The notes under the pieces are model-generated. The model saw nothing but the letters and a program-made list of their open reading frames with translations, ran no database searches and was not told where the DNA came from. From positions 18,910,332-18,974,331 of the forward strand of contig CM040746.1 in assembly GCA_022829145.1 (NCBI GenBank): 64,000 nt of DNA. The letters are read 5' to 3'. Positions 52,317 through 63,700 of this stretch are shown piece after piece (the stretch's first letter is position 1; every line of letters starts with the position of its first letter). Made by a program: the position numbers and the translations under genes. The DNA is from Albula goreensis. Taxonomy: Eukaryota > Chordata > Actinopteri > Albuliformes > Albulidae.

Positions 52317-53252
52317 CAGGGCCGGCTCCAGCCATTTTAGTGCCCTAGGTGAGATTAGAATTTGGTGCCCCCCTCCACTCGAAATTCACCAAGGCAAATA
52401 TAGTGCAGCTGGACAATTATTCTCATATAGGCCTGTGTTAATAGACTGCAGGTTTGCAAAATGAGAAAGCATAAGTGTGTGTTTATGAAATATAGGATAG
52501 GATATTTTCATGGACTTCAAAAATAGCGACGTCACAACTGCAACAAACTTAAGCTCAGTGGTTAGCGTGTTCAACCCCTCAACCTGGCGCTGCAGCATCA
52601 AATCCTGATGTGAGTGAAGCGTTAGCAAGGTAGCTGTACAGGCATAGATTGGGTTAGATGGTAATCTGGAGAAAGTGCGGTGGATACATCCCCCACGCCT
52701 TCAATACCCGTGAAAAATATATTTTTTATTCTTATTTGTTTGAAAAATTAAAAAAAGAATACTTGTAATTTATTGCCAGATAAACGTAATTCCACTCATT
52801 TGTTACCAAAAAGTAAATGATTTGCACCAAAGAAATGGCAATAAATTCAAATGCCAAATGCATGAAGCATTTAAAACATTACTACTTAAGACTTACCGCT
52901 TTTCCTCTGGAAAAACATATACATGTATCTCCCAGGTGAACAAATATCGCTAAGGGAAAACAGCTGTCATCAGCAAAACAAACTTTGTGAAAAAGGTAGC
53001 CTAAGATCTAAGCAAACTCTGCAGCAGTAAGCCAAAATCCTGGTAGAGTCTGTCAACTCAAAATGCAAAGTATATTTCTTTCTTGATTTATTTGTTCATT
53101 TTTAACCTCAAGACAGAAAATGAGGAGAAAGAAGAAATTTTTACTATTCTTTTATTTTTTATTTTATTTTTTCCTTTGAGGGTGACCAGTGTCCACCAGA
53201 AGGTGACGCTCTAGGCAACCACCTCTGTGGCCTATGCGTTTAGCTGGCCCTG
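52317..53252. mobile_element. Non-autonomous hAT-like DNA transposon with 8-bp TSD
   Basis: The element begins CAGGGCCGGCT and ends AGCTGGCCCTG, terminal inverted repeats matching at 10 of 11 bases. It is flanked by a perfect 8-base target-site duplication GATATAAG (52309-52316 and 53253-53260), the TSD length of hAT elements. The left end (CCATTTTAGTGCCCTAGG, GGTGCCCCCC) and right end (CTCTAGGCAACCACCTCTG) match the style of a common fish hAT family. The 936-base length and absence of a long transposase frame show that it is non-autonomous. It contains a tRNA-like segment at about 52550-52606. Confidence 0.9.
52550..52606 (+). repeat. tRNA-like (SINE head) segment inside the hAT element
   Basis: TAAGCTCAGTGGTTAGCG resembles a pol III A box. 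GCATCAAATCC, about 40 bases on, resembles a B box (GGTTCAAATCC type). Spacing fits a tRNA-derived SINE head. It is not a functional tRNA: no cloverleaf with intact acceptor stem could be drawn. It may be a captured SINE or a part of the family consensus. Confidence 0.5.
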
Positions 53253-53260
53253 GATATAAG

Positions 53261-55761
53261 CCAATGAAAACATTACACAGACTATCTACAATGTCAATGG
53301 GCCATTACTCACCAAGCTGATGGTGAATCTGACAAATACTGCTTGTTGGTTGGGATAAATTCACATTTTAGTATCATTCAGGACTTAGATACTACTTCTG
53401 CCCACACAGTCCCAGTGGGTTCTTTCACTGAGACTGTGTGAGAGGAACAAGACTTACACTTAAGAACAAAAGGATGGATCTTTAAAATGACTTCAAGGTT
53501 TTCATTTATTTCCAAATTTTAGATAAATGCATATATAATAACCAGTTTTTATCTCCAGATACACACTGGAATTTGTTATTCAGTTTACCATGTTTAGCTT
53601 ATATTGTTTTCATTTGGTTTTCTTCAATTATTTCCATTTCTCTCCTCTTTTCCATATCATCCATATAAATGTTTGTCATTTCTCATAAAACAAACCACTG
53701 TCCTGATGAAGGGAATCAACAACTATAGAACTGTTGTATTTTCAGCTGCTATATGTAGCAGTTGAAATAGAACTCCCCACCTCAAAATACACCAGCCCAT
53801 AAGTGGATTAGGGATATGACAGTAAATGTAGAATCCCCCTTTCCAATACTTTTCCTGGTAAAGGGTACCATTTTTATTGTGAAACCTATTGCTTTCCATC
53901 AAAAACAGTAACAGAAGACAGTTAGACAAACATCAGAAATCTTATTCTTCCAAGAAATTCAAGTCTAGCTCTGTTAAGCCTCATAGTCTACTTTCACTAA
54001 AGGACTGACATACATGGTTAAATAGTGCTTCTAATGACATCACAGCCATTTTCATGCAGCCAATCACCTTTCTCTTGTATATCATCATTCTTCCCCATAG
54101 CCAAAGATTCTGTTACAGCCCATACTTAACATGAACATCACCCTTGGGATAGACTACTGTGGGTGATGGTGGGAAGTGTTTCACCAGTTCAATCTCTTGA
54201 TCCCCTCTTTCAGAACTACTCTTTTAGCAAAACAGCCCAATACCTGACCACTATCTTTTGTAAGAATGCAGTTCTCTCAGAGAGACATTCATCTCCGCAG
54301 CACTGTCGCCATGGATGCCCGCTGCCAAGGGGATGGGGGGAGGGGTGTGTGTGTGTGTGTGGGGGATCAGTTCTTAGTCCCAGTGCTCACTGGCAAGACG
54401 CCCACCTCTCATCTGGCCAGTGTAATTTTCAAGCGAGTCTAAAATGTTACAATAGTTAACTTAAATAATGAATATATTTCTCATTAATGTGCCAGTAGCT
54501 GGACTATTTTACTTGTATCCATGCATCTGTCATGATAAATCAATGTATGAATGTTTTTGACTCATTTGTCTGTTTCCCATCCAAGAACATCATAATGTTG
54601 TTTATCCCCACAAGCCCATTCCATGTCCCATTACACAGAATGCTTTCTGTCTGCTGGTCCAGGATCATTTCCCCAACACTAACCTGTTTGGTCCATTTGA
54701 AATGAAGGTGGATACTGAAGGTGGTGACTCAATGGCTAGAACCAATTTCATTGCTTTAGTACAGAAACAAATCTGACTGATTAATGCAAGTTAATGATTG
54801 ACAGATCATGATAGCTCAAGATAAGAAGGGATTAATACAGCCTAACTTTGTGATTTTTAATTTGGGAGGCACATGTAAACCAGTGTGGCTATCCAAAACT
54901 AGTTATCTTAAGACAGAGTGTCTCAAAAAATTACAAACATTAGTGCTCCTAACATTCTGAAACTGAGTGGATGGCTGTCAATTTTTTTGGAAAAGATGTC
55001 AAAATATCTGTTTACATTGGAGCAGTCTAGAACAAGAAAAATAGACTGTGCTCACATTAGATTAACTCTTAATATTGCTCAAGAGGAGACACATATTTTC
55101 CTTCAGCCAGTCAACATTGTTAAACAACCATAAACACTACAGCAAGGCGTAACATTTTTCTACTCAGGCAGGAAACCGCTTATTTCAGATCAGAAAGCCC
55201 ATAAGCCAAGAAACAGCTATTAAAGTACCACATCGCACCCTCAAAATCCTTCCTCTACTCTTTGATTTCCTCCTACTCCAATAAAGCCACCTCTAAGAAA
55301 TTGACAGTTGTGGTGAACAGGTGATCTTCAGCTATTCAATAGCTGGCTTTTAGGAATTTGTTAAGAGTTTAGCAAGGAGCTGTGTAACAGAAACGTTAGC
55401 CTGATCACTTTTGCCTCCTCTTGATCCCAGGAACAGACCAGGGTGTGGCCTCAAAATGGGTGTGGCACGCATTGTGCACCCTCAAACACTTTCCACAGAA
55501 GTAGTAAAGGGAAGGGGTTTAAGCTGTTCAAGTGAAACCCTATCCTCCGAAAAATGATACAAAAAAGAAAAACGCACCTACATGTTCTTACAGCCAAAAT
55601 GTTCTCCCAGAAAGATGAGACACAGCACACCAGACAAAAACTATTTTTAACAAATGATACACCAGCTAAGAATGAAAACAATCACATAAAAATGAGTGGA
55701 AAAATGTGAAAGAAACCCAGTGCTCATGTAGGGAAAGACGCTGTAGGAAGTTAAGACTCAC
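53261..55761. other. Intron 2, segment adjoining exon 2
   Basis: Non-coding. It contains a GT run at about 54346-54361 and a perfect PBX-MEIS-type decamer at 54795-54804. 55666-55755 is open in frame with exon 2 but lies beyond its GTGAGT donor and has no similarity to the propeptide, so it is intronic read-through. Confidence 0.7.
54795..54804 (+). promoter_or_regulatory. PBX-MEIS/PREP-type decamer in intron 2
   Basis: A perfect TGATTGACAG about 960 bases downstream of the exon 2 donor in transcript direction. The same decamer occurs in the promoter zone and at 19824. Motif evidence only. Confidence 0.3.
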
Positions 55762-56168
55762 CAGGCCGTCGCAGTTGCTGATGGCGACGGATGCACCTCG
55801 CACGCCGCTGACATCGCCCACGTAGAGGCAGTCGCTCAGCAGGGGCTCAGATCGACTCTCTTTGTCGTCGTCCTGCCACTCCATCTTGGCTCCGGGGGCC
55901 ACCAGCCGTGCGTTGTGTCGCAGACGCAGGTGGAACTCCCGGCCGAAGATGGTGACATTGTAGAACAGCCGATCCCAGGGCTCTCTGTCATGCTCTTCCT
56001 CCTCATCTTCCTCCTGGTGCTCTGCCGCCCCCGCCTCCCTCCTAAAGCGCCTACGGGGCTGCCCACCTGAACGGCCGGCCGACACGGCGTGCGACAGGAA
56101 CCTGCCCTCAGCGTCCGTGCTCACCGGCGTGACCAGTCCATATTCCCCCAGGACATTCTGCAGGGAGT
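55762..56168 (-). CDS. adamts2: ADAMTS procollagen N-proteinase, coding exon 2 (propeptide, N-terminal half)
   Basis: Residues 30-164 form the N-terminal part of the ADAM/ADAMTS propeptide (Pep_M12B_propep type), which keeps the zymogen latent and assists folding. The acceptor is a pyrimidine-rich tract ending in CAG before 56168; the donor is CTG/GTGAGT at 55761. Landmarks are EYGLVTPVSTDAEGRFLSH (37-55), a dibasic RFRR (69-72), an acidic run (81-87), an N-glycosylation sequon NVT (99-101), [20 protein letters not shown] (103-122, from the same block), and Cys142 and Cys161 in the conserved CLYVGDV and ISNCDGL blocks. Human ADAMTS2, recalled from memory, has [27 protein letters not shown]-type sequence and EPLL-CLYVGDV here, closer than ADAMTS3 or ADAMTS14; VAISNCDGL is shared more with the latter two. 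Clade assignment is near certain and the ADAMTS2 assignment probable. The frame is uninterrupted and ends in phase 0. Confidence 0.93.
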
Positions 56169-56326
56169 CTGCACAGGGACAGAGACACAGTCAAACATGT
56201 GCAGACACACACGGTCATACACAAACATACAGAAAACAAACACAGACACTTGTCATCACCAAAAACATAAACTACAACAAATCCATAAAAAAACGCACAT
56301 AAAGAAGCACACACAATATTATGTGC

Positions 56327-56330
<4 letters not shown>

Positions 56331-56357
<27 letters not shown>
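56331..56357. repeat. CA microsatellite
   Basis: A (CA)n run in intron 1, preceded by about 140 bases of imperfect CA-rich sequence from about 56190. Confidence 0.9.
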
Positions 56358-56362
<5 letters not shown>

Positions 56363-57001
56363 TTTACACAGGCATAAAAAAAAGAATGAGAGCTGAATGC
56401 TGACATGGAGCTTGTGCATCATGATTATAACTGCAACCAGTTTCAGCTTATTAAGAATGGTAATAGAGGTATCATTTTAACATATTCACACAAACTGGTA
56501 AATAAAGGAGGAGTCATGGTGGCATTATTAGCATTGTCGTCATCCCTAAACTGTTTCAACAGATTTTGATCAATGCCTACTCCTTGCACCTAGTGACATT
56601 CACACTTTGAAAAGCTTCAGGAACAAGATGCAAATGGAGGGTGAAACACGTTTCCAAAGTAAATTTTTTCAGCGAAATGATACAATTCATCCTAAACCTC
56701 TTCTCTAAAATGGAAATAAGATGTAGACAAGGACAATCTCAATTTTTGCTTGTGTATGTCACTTTCTGTGCCCCGAGAGCATCCAAAAGCAGAAAAGCCA
56801 ATAAGATCAAGGTGATAATTGCGGTTTTTACACGCCGAATAATGTTTTCTCACTGGTAGAAAGCTGGGAAGGTACCAAGAGCTCGCTTCCCCCACCTGCG
56901 TGTTCTGAGTACTAAAATCAAGTGTTAGCTACTAGTGCTGTGAAAGAAAAAAAATCTTTCAGAATTAAAAATATTAAAGGCCTACCGTTCCTACACAGCT
57001 G

Positions 57002-57034
57002 GATAATAATAATAATAATAACAATAATAATAAT
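57002..57034. repeat. AAT microsatellite
   Basis: About eleven ATA/AAT units with one AAC interruption, in intron 1. Confidence 0.9.
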
Positions 57035-58289
57035 GTTTGATTCTTACAAATCACAAATAAGCCTATGCACGTATTACTGGATAAGGAAAGATAAAACACT
57101 AAAAAACAGGAACAGGTAAAACAAATAAACGTTACTGTTTTTTCCATTATTTTCAATAAAAAGCCATTCGTGCTGTCAACTTTTATTCCTTCTTTGAACC
57201 AGGAAAATCATTACTTCAAAGTTGTCTTGTAAAGTACTTGCATCAAAACAACGTTCCAATCGTACACACACTTCCTCTTTAATGTTACTCTGATTGTAAT
57301 TAGCAGATTTCACATCAAACTCTAGCATCAAAGCAGTAAAACTAATTCAAAAGGTGCCAATTCACACCCAGCACGCGGAGATGCTCCTCCAGAGCGAGAG
57401 CGAAGCACGGGGCAAGCGCACACGATGATGTTATATTTTGGATCATTTTTAGAAGCTACTGACAGTATGCTAGTCAGCGCTGAAACGGACATTAAAATTG
57501 AAAAAGAATTAGAATACAAATATTATTAACTAGCCTCATTCCTAATCTGATCAAGTTCTGAAACATCAAAAACAATTATTTAAAATATGAGTTATCACTC
57601 CTCTTCAAGTCTGGTCGCGTTAGCAAAATGCTAAAAATGTGTTTTTAAATCCAAAAGGAAGAATGTGTCGGAATTATTATTTAGGAAAATGTTAACAATT
57701 ACTGAAAACAATGATTTTCCAAACGAGTTAGTAACTAATTAATAAAGTTTGAAAATGTAACAAAATAGGGTAATTTGTCAACTTCGGATTCTGATATTCA
57801 AACAGCTGTGGAGTCCACGGCTGTAAGGCAAGACGAAAGAGAAAGGAAAATGTGATTTATAATCGATACTTTGCTGGTCTTCCGTTCTGTTAACAATCGA
57901 TAGCTGTCATCACAATTATGACAAATGGGCTTGCCCCATGGCTCGAACAGCTAACTAACCGATTTAGCTTCAATTAAAAAAACAAAACTGAATCACACGC
58001 ACAAAGTACACACTTGATAATGCTTTGGCTGCTGAGGGGATGTGGAAAAAATGCACGCTTCACAAGGAAGGCTGATGACATGGCATACTGTAGCAGACAC
58101 AAGAATTTCTTGTGAAAGTCCTGTTAGTCGTAAAAAGCCTAAATATTTTAAAGATGCAGAAGTTTCAGCGGATGAATTACAGTGTTCATAAGCACGGATG
58201 AGCGTCAGAAGGTGAGGTGTGGATAGCAGGTAGGTTCATCGTAAGACTTCGTTAATAGAAAGTACAAATACATAAACAATCCTACGTAC

Positions 58290-58374
58290 CTATGCTACTG
58301 GCGATATAGAGACCGTTCGAGTGCAGAAAGAATGGAAAAATAATTAAGAATGCAAATCCAGGCGCAAGATCCAT
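58290..58374 (-). CDS. adamts2: ADAMTS procollagen N-proteinase, coding exon 1 (start codon, signal peptide)
   Basis: This exon encodes the first 28 residues plus one base of codon 29 of a secreted ADAMTS metalloproteinase. The start ATG at 58374-58372 sits in a near-ideal context (GCTGCCATGG) and is the first ATG in its frame. The peptide begins MDLAPGFAFLIIFPFFLHSN: a short polar start, a hydrophobic core at about residues 6-17 and a small/polar end, as in a cleavable signal peptide. The exon ends at a G/GTACGT donor (58289-58284), giving a phase-1 intron. The leftover G joins AC at the start of exon 2 to make Asp29. The protein is expected to enter the secretory pathway and act in extracellular matrix on fibrillar procollagen N-propeptides (family knowledge). 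Paralogue choice rests mainly on exon 2. Signal-peptide sequence is poorly conserved, so the start is supported by context, frame and splice phase. Confidence 0.85.
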
Positions 58375-58571
58375 GGCAGCTCCGAACTGCGCACGTGAGA
58401 GAGACGGACTTTGGGATCCAGTGTGGTAAAGTTCCCTGCGACCAGCGATCCGCCACACCAGCGACAGCAGCCCGCAACTAACTGCAAAGTGCACCGGGAG
58501 GGAACGCGCTCCCCTCTCTCTCTCTCCCTCGCTCTCTCTCACACACACTGTCTCTGGCTTTCTCCCTCCCT

Positions 58572-58574
<3 letters not shown>

Positions 58575-58624
<50 letters not shown>
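58575..58624. repeat. CT microsatellite (GA on the sense strand) in the promoter/5'UTR zone
   Basis: About 25 uninterrupted CT units on the + strand, 200-250 bases upstream of the ADAMTS start codon, with more CT-rich sequence on both sides. If transcribed it would be a GA-repeat in the 5'UTR. GA-repeat promoters can recruit GAGA-type factors, and length changes could alter expression. Confidence 0.95.
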
Positions 58625-58629
<5 letters not shown>

Positions 58630-58764
58630 TCCTTGCTTGCTTGTGCTTTCCGATTACTCCCGAGTCCACACACACGCGCGCCCACACATTCTCTCACTAA
58701 ACAGCGCAGGGAAGCGGAGGGGATGAGAGAATACTTAAGAAAACTCAAGGGCGTGAAGTCACAC

Positions 58765-58774
58765 TGATTGACAG
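58765..58774 (+). promoter_or_regulatory. PBX-MEIS/PREP-type decamer upstream of the ADAMTS gene
   Basis: A perfect TGATTGACAG about 390 bases upstream of the start codon, in the likely promoter. Function is inferred from position and motif only. Confidence 0.4.
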
Positions 58775-59119
58775 ACCGCTGACAACTTCACAGAAGTGGG
58801 GAAAAATAAAACTCCTTGCACCAAATCCGATACTGTAGTTGTAAAGGTTCAATATATTAATTTTAAAACTATCGAACTTTACTCCGTATCTCTCCCGTAA
58901 GCCGTGTCTTACAGGACGCTCATACGATCCTCTCTCTCGGTGGCGTCCGGGAGCACACAGTTCTGCATAGCTTGCATAAAGTTTTTGTGTCTCAGCTTCT
59001 TGGCACGATCGGGAGAGCGAAACTTCTGGTGCAAGAGCTCCCCCTGTGTTTCAAAATGATACCCACAAAACCTGAAAACTGACTGGTCGGCGCCGCGTTA
59101 ATGTGCAGAACAGTCTTAA

Positions 59120-59203
59120 CAACAACCACCACCACTACTACTACTACTCCTACTACTACTAATAATAATATTAATAATAATAATAAGCAGAAGAAGAAGA
59201 ATA
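59120..59203. repeat. Mixed trinucleotide repeat (ACT, TAA, AAG)
   Basis: Runs of CCACCA, (ACT)n, (AAT)n and (AAG)n follow one another. Thr/Asn/Lys-rich and Val-rich frames through it are low-complexity artefacts. Confidence 0.9.
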
Positions 59204-59698
59204 AAACCATGCATGTTCCTATATACATACAGATATGCACTGCCTATAAATGCTATATCTACAAACAAATATCACTTGATAACATTTGTTGTTCTTCAGG
59301 ACTGTGTCCATTTAGCATTATCCTGACCAAGCTTTGGTTGTGATTTTTTAATTATTTTGATTAGTGCATAAAACTGCACTTGACATGTTTCTGGCTGCAT
59401 TTGTCTGAGCTGGACACTGGCCCCTGTCATTTCTATTTTAATGTCAGGTTAGTAATGCTGGTGTTACTTTCTTGCTTTCATTGTCTTTGATTTCATTTGG
59501 TTCTGTTTGCTGACAGGCACCCATGCAGCTTGCAGGGACCCCACTCCACAGCCATGAGCAAAAATGACTTTGAGAGTTAAAATAGCTTCACCCATTGTGC
59601 CTCTATTTTTGCACCTACACAGCTAGCTTCTGATGGAAGAGTGAGACTCAAATGGGTATAGGGATCACATGTCATCATTGACATATTTCAGCATCCCA

Positions 59699-59699
<1 letters not shown>

Positions 59700-59729
<30 letters not shown>
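59700..59729. repeat. ATT microsatellite
   Basis: Ten or so uninterrupted TTA/ATT units in upstream intergenic sequence. Confidence 0.9.
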
Positions 59730-59730
<1 letters not shown>

Positions 59731-60479
59731 TGTTACGAGTAGTAGTATTACTAGTCGTATTGTGTCAAGTCTTTTGATTTTATCTGAAAAGGTAATGAAT
59801 TTTGAGGCATGATAGCTTCACCAAGACAGTGCTCATGAAGCCTCAGTCTGACACTACAAAGCCAGCTGTTTACACTCAAACTTTTCAAAATCAGTTCAGT
59901 GGTCCCTTTTCACAATGACAGCAAATGTTACAAATCGTAAACTCAGATGACTGTAAAGTACTATGGCAATGCTATTCCTGGAGACATGGTGTACGCAGGC
60001 ACAGAACTCAGCAGGATCTGCACTGACCCTGAGAGGCCATCGAGAAAGACCTCTCTGATATTGGGACTATAAGCAGGTGGGATACTCTCTAGTCTTATCA
60101 CATGGGTCAAAGTGTTGGTTTACTGTTTCCACCGAATTTGCGACTGGATCTCTGCCTTTGTGAGTTAGAGGGACTTTGTCCTGGAAATATTTATATAACA
60201 ATTGCCACATTCCATTTTTTATGAGCCGGGACATTTGTAGGAAGAAGGAATTCTCTCTAAATGGTTGGTCTCAGTAAACTCTGGTAAAACCCTACCAGAA
60301 GACCACTGTTCAGTCCCCTCATATGCACATCACTGTCTCTGATGGGCTTTCTGTACCTCACTGAGCTGTACAACTGTAGCTGGAGGCCTCTCCCTTTCAG
60401 AGCTACACCAGGCACGTGCTGGCCTGTGCAGGGGAAGGACACTACCATCCCTCACCCCTGCGTCTACATCATCTCATCT

Positions 60480-60720
60480 GTCGGCAGTTGCTTCTGGACA
60501 TAAATTGTCGTCTCTCAGCCAGCATGGGAAAGCGGCCCCCATGTTGTCGAAATGAAACATTGCCGGCGTACTTTATAGCTCCCGTCTCAGTTGGAAATGT
60601 CACATCTCTCCTAAGCGCCTTCCGCAGCTGCGAATGGCAGCTTCGCTGCCCTTCTGTTCCTGGTCGCTTCTGCGTTGTCATGGAGATACCAAGCCCCTGC
60701 ACCTTGGTAAAGTACACCTC
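60480..60720. promoter_or_regulatory. Candidate upstream regulatory element
   Basis: Unique, CpG-bearing, balanced-composition sequence about 2.1-2.3 kb upstream of the start codon. It includes GTTGTCATGGAGATACC (about 60674-60690), which loosely resembles an RFX X-box half-palindrome. There are no splice sites or protein similarity. Conservation is untested. Confidence 0.25.
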
Positions 60721-63700
60721 CAAGGCTGTGATATGGCACAGCAGTATCTCCCTCTTTCTCAGACCTCCCTCTTTGTTTATGTGATTGCACTGACTTGAGA
60801 ACTTGCACCAGGATTTGTGAACTGAGGATAAGCTGGGCTTCATCTGTGCTCAAGCAAACAGCTTGTACTTTTTAAAAAAAAAAACCTTCAGAAATATTTC
60901 ATCTGACATGCAAATGGAGAAGTGGAATGCTGTTTTGCTGTGCTAATATCTAATACCGCAATCACTAATTTGTAACAGATGCAGGTTTAAATCAAGAAAA
61001 TAGATGACAGGGAACATAACAAAAATACCTTTGGCAGATTTTATTATTAATTATATTTCTCTGTACCATGTTGCTGTTTGGAAAGGTTTGACCAAATACA
61101 TTGGACCAAAAGAGTGATTGCACTGTATTTCAGTGTTTTACAGAAAACTGTTTCGTCTTTATTAAAGTCAAGGGTGATATTATAATGTCATTGGAATGAA
61201 AATGGCTGAAGCATTATTGTATTGCAAAAGCATGTGCAAATGCAAGTGTTTCAAAATCCCTGTCAACATTTTCCGCCAATGACCTATTTTCAAGGTTTGA
61301 GTGAAATTAGAGGTTATTAGTAATGCTAATTATGACCATAATGGACGTCAGTATGGTTTTTGTACCTTTCCATTAGTGATTGTCATTTTTTTCTCTGTTT
61401 GCTCAGGTGTTCACTTGTTTAATTTTTAAAGTGGTTATGGTTTAGCTGGGCTCTTTTCACTCACCCCAGGAACCGTACAAGGAAGCAATTTAAATAATTT
61501 TCAGATTTTCCTGAATTTTCACCAAATTTGGAATGCCTTACCATGAGCTACACTCATTGCTATTACCTCAGCTTTTGATTCACAAATGTGCTGTCCTCCA
61601 AAATGTGTGATGTCAGTTGTTGCTTTGTTTCACACGACACCTCACAAGTTGAGCTTGAGTTAGGAGGACAGTTCACATGCTGCATTGTGTAGGCAGACTG
61701 TGACCATCCAATTGACCAGTCAGGAAGGATGAAAGGTAGGGGCACCCTGCCAACACCAAGTGAACACAGAACACAGAAACGACCCCCAACACCTGTGTGA
61801 ATGTAGAAGCTTCTATGTTATCTCCCTCAACCCCCACTACACCCCCTAAAAAAAAATAAGTCCTGCAAATGGGGGTCGCTGGTGAATAATGGCATGAATA
61901 TCTGCACAAAATGATTCAGTCCCTCCTTAAAAACTGCAAATGTGAAATGCTTCTTTCTCAAAACGGCCTGGATGGAAGACATTGAGAAGCGCTTGATCTC
62001 TGGAGATGACAGAGAGATTGGTTTCAGTGCTGAGGCCTAAGACTGAGGCCTAACCCCCACCCCACACAATTCTAATTTCTGATCCATTCAGTGCGGAACA
62101 CATCCTCACAGCCCACATTCCATGTCACCGGCATATCCACTACAGCTTACTTGAAATAAATAATGGGCCCTATACACAGAGGTTTTCACATATGGCATAG
62201 TGTAATGTAAACAGTTTTTAAAAAGTGTTGTGTAGTGGCTTATACTGGAGACAGCAGCAATAGAGGAAGAGTAGGCAAGAGCCACAATGTTGTACTGAGA
62301 AAATATTGAGTGCTGCTGTACCTCTGCTCAACCATCTAAATGCTTACCCTTTACATACTTGCCAAATTCCCTGTTGCAGGTCCAATTTCTCAATGGAGCA
62401 AAAATAACATAACAACTCTTCATACCCTAACACACAGGTGCAGCGTCACTACAACTATTTATATTTCCTTTTAATGTATCTTTGGCCATTCAATTACTCA
62501 CAGGGCTTGTGGGTGAGACCACTGGGGACTGTATGTATGAGACCAATAGACTGAATGGACAGAAGGCTGGCCACTTGTGGGGTTCTCACTTTGACTCATT
62601 CATTTAACACTTGTGTGGGACTAGCCCATTGCTAGCATGAAGTCACCCTCAGGCTCTTGATCCCACTGCTACCCCATGCCTTTTGCATATTTATTGGTAA
62701 GATGACCTGGAAGACATGAAAGGTACCTTTGGTGATTTAATGAGGGAGTGAAACCTGGGGAAAGCCTTTGGTTGTACATTGTGTACCAAACATTCACAGA
62801 CATTCCTTGATAATGTCCATTGTCTTTAAGTGCGCTTAGCATGGCCACAATAGACACATTTCTCAGCTTTAATTTTGAAGTAATTATTATTATTGACATT
62901 TCTGGGTTTAATTTTGAAACATTTATTGACTTGTAACAAAGCAATTTCAAACTACACTTTGATGTATATATTAACTAAGGATAACTAAGACAGGGCCAGT
63001 TGATATTTGTACTTGAAGCTGTAACTCTTGCTCATTAAAGCCAATCTCCACAGGCCTCGGAACTAGTGAGGGAGGGTGCACAGGTTCAATTAAGGTAATG
63101 ATAGGGTGTGTCAGGTCACTAAGCACTTGACTGGAAGTAAAACTTCATGCTTTCTGGGACCAGGACTGAGCTACTCTGTTTTAAGAGAGACAACTGACGA
63201 TTAATCAAAGAACAACACTGGGTGCACTTAAAGGAATTAAGGACAAGAGTATTGAGGCAAATGCAGTGGAAGAGGGTCAGTCTGCATAAAGGATTTGTCC
63301 TCAAGAGGCTCACATCTTCTGTTTTAAAATGTGAAAACATTCATTGTTTCTCTCCAGTATTAAAAAAAATGTGGAACAAATTACCATCACAAACATTTCT
63401 GCAAGGTTGTGCAAGTCCAAGAGCACACATAGGCAGAAAAATGAAAGCCGTTGAACTTGGATTGAACTCCTAAGCCATTCACCTGAACCCTGATGACGGC
63501 GAGATAAACTGTCCCTCAGGAGTGGGCACACGCACTGCGCACTTTCAGTCAGGCTTCCAGACAACCACAAAGAACCGTACAGCACAAACACTCTGCGAGG
63601 GAAGTGGGGTCACCACAGTGCGAGCATTCCATGTCTTAGTTCCTGGCAGACACAGGCGATCAGAAGAATTACGCTCTCTATTTCCTCTCCTCACTCACAT

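Larger units (their letters stand above)
56169..58289 (-). other. Intron 1 of the ADAMTS gene
   Basis: A 2.1-kb phase-1 intron with canonical GTACGT donor and CTGTGCAG acceptor. It contains a CA microsatellite (56331-56357), an AAT microsatellite (57002-57034) and otherwise AT-rich unique sequence. Exon-proximal intron DNA near 57360-57425 is CpG-bearing and could be regulatory. No other gene is supported. Confidence 0.8.
58375..58800 (-). promoter_or_regulatory. Putative 5'UTR and proximal promoter of the ADAMTS gene
   Basis: This is the sequence immediately upstream of the start codon. On the gene's sense strand it contains a long GA tract (58575-58624), further GA-rich runs, scattered CpGs (for example around 58671-58683) and a perfect PBX-MEIS-type decamer TGATTGACAG (+ strand, 58765-58774). 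I see no convincing TATA box at a usual distance from a defined start. GA-rich, TATA-less 5' regions are common in vertebrate developmental and matrix genes. The transcription start cannot be placed from sequence alone, so the limits are approximate. No upstream in-frame ATG was found. Confidence 0.5.

Noticed and set aside
55666-55761. In-frame extension of exon 2 beyond NCDGL
   Set aside because: A consensus GTGAGT donor falls exactly at the family-conserved block, and exon 3 resumes the family sequence (AGMIRT...). The extension has no similarity to the propeptide.
58410-58770. 118-codon frame on the + strand and Arg/Glu-rich frames on the minus strand in the promoter zone
   Set aside because: They are translations of the CT/GA repeat (Ser-Leu and Arg-Glu strings).
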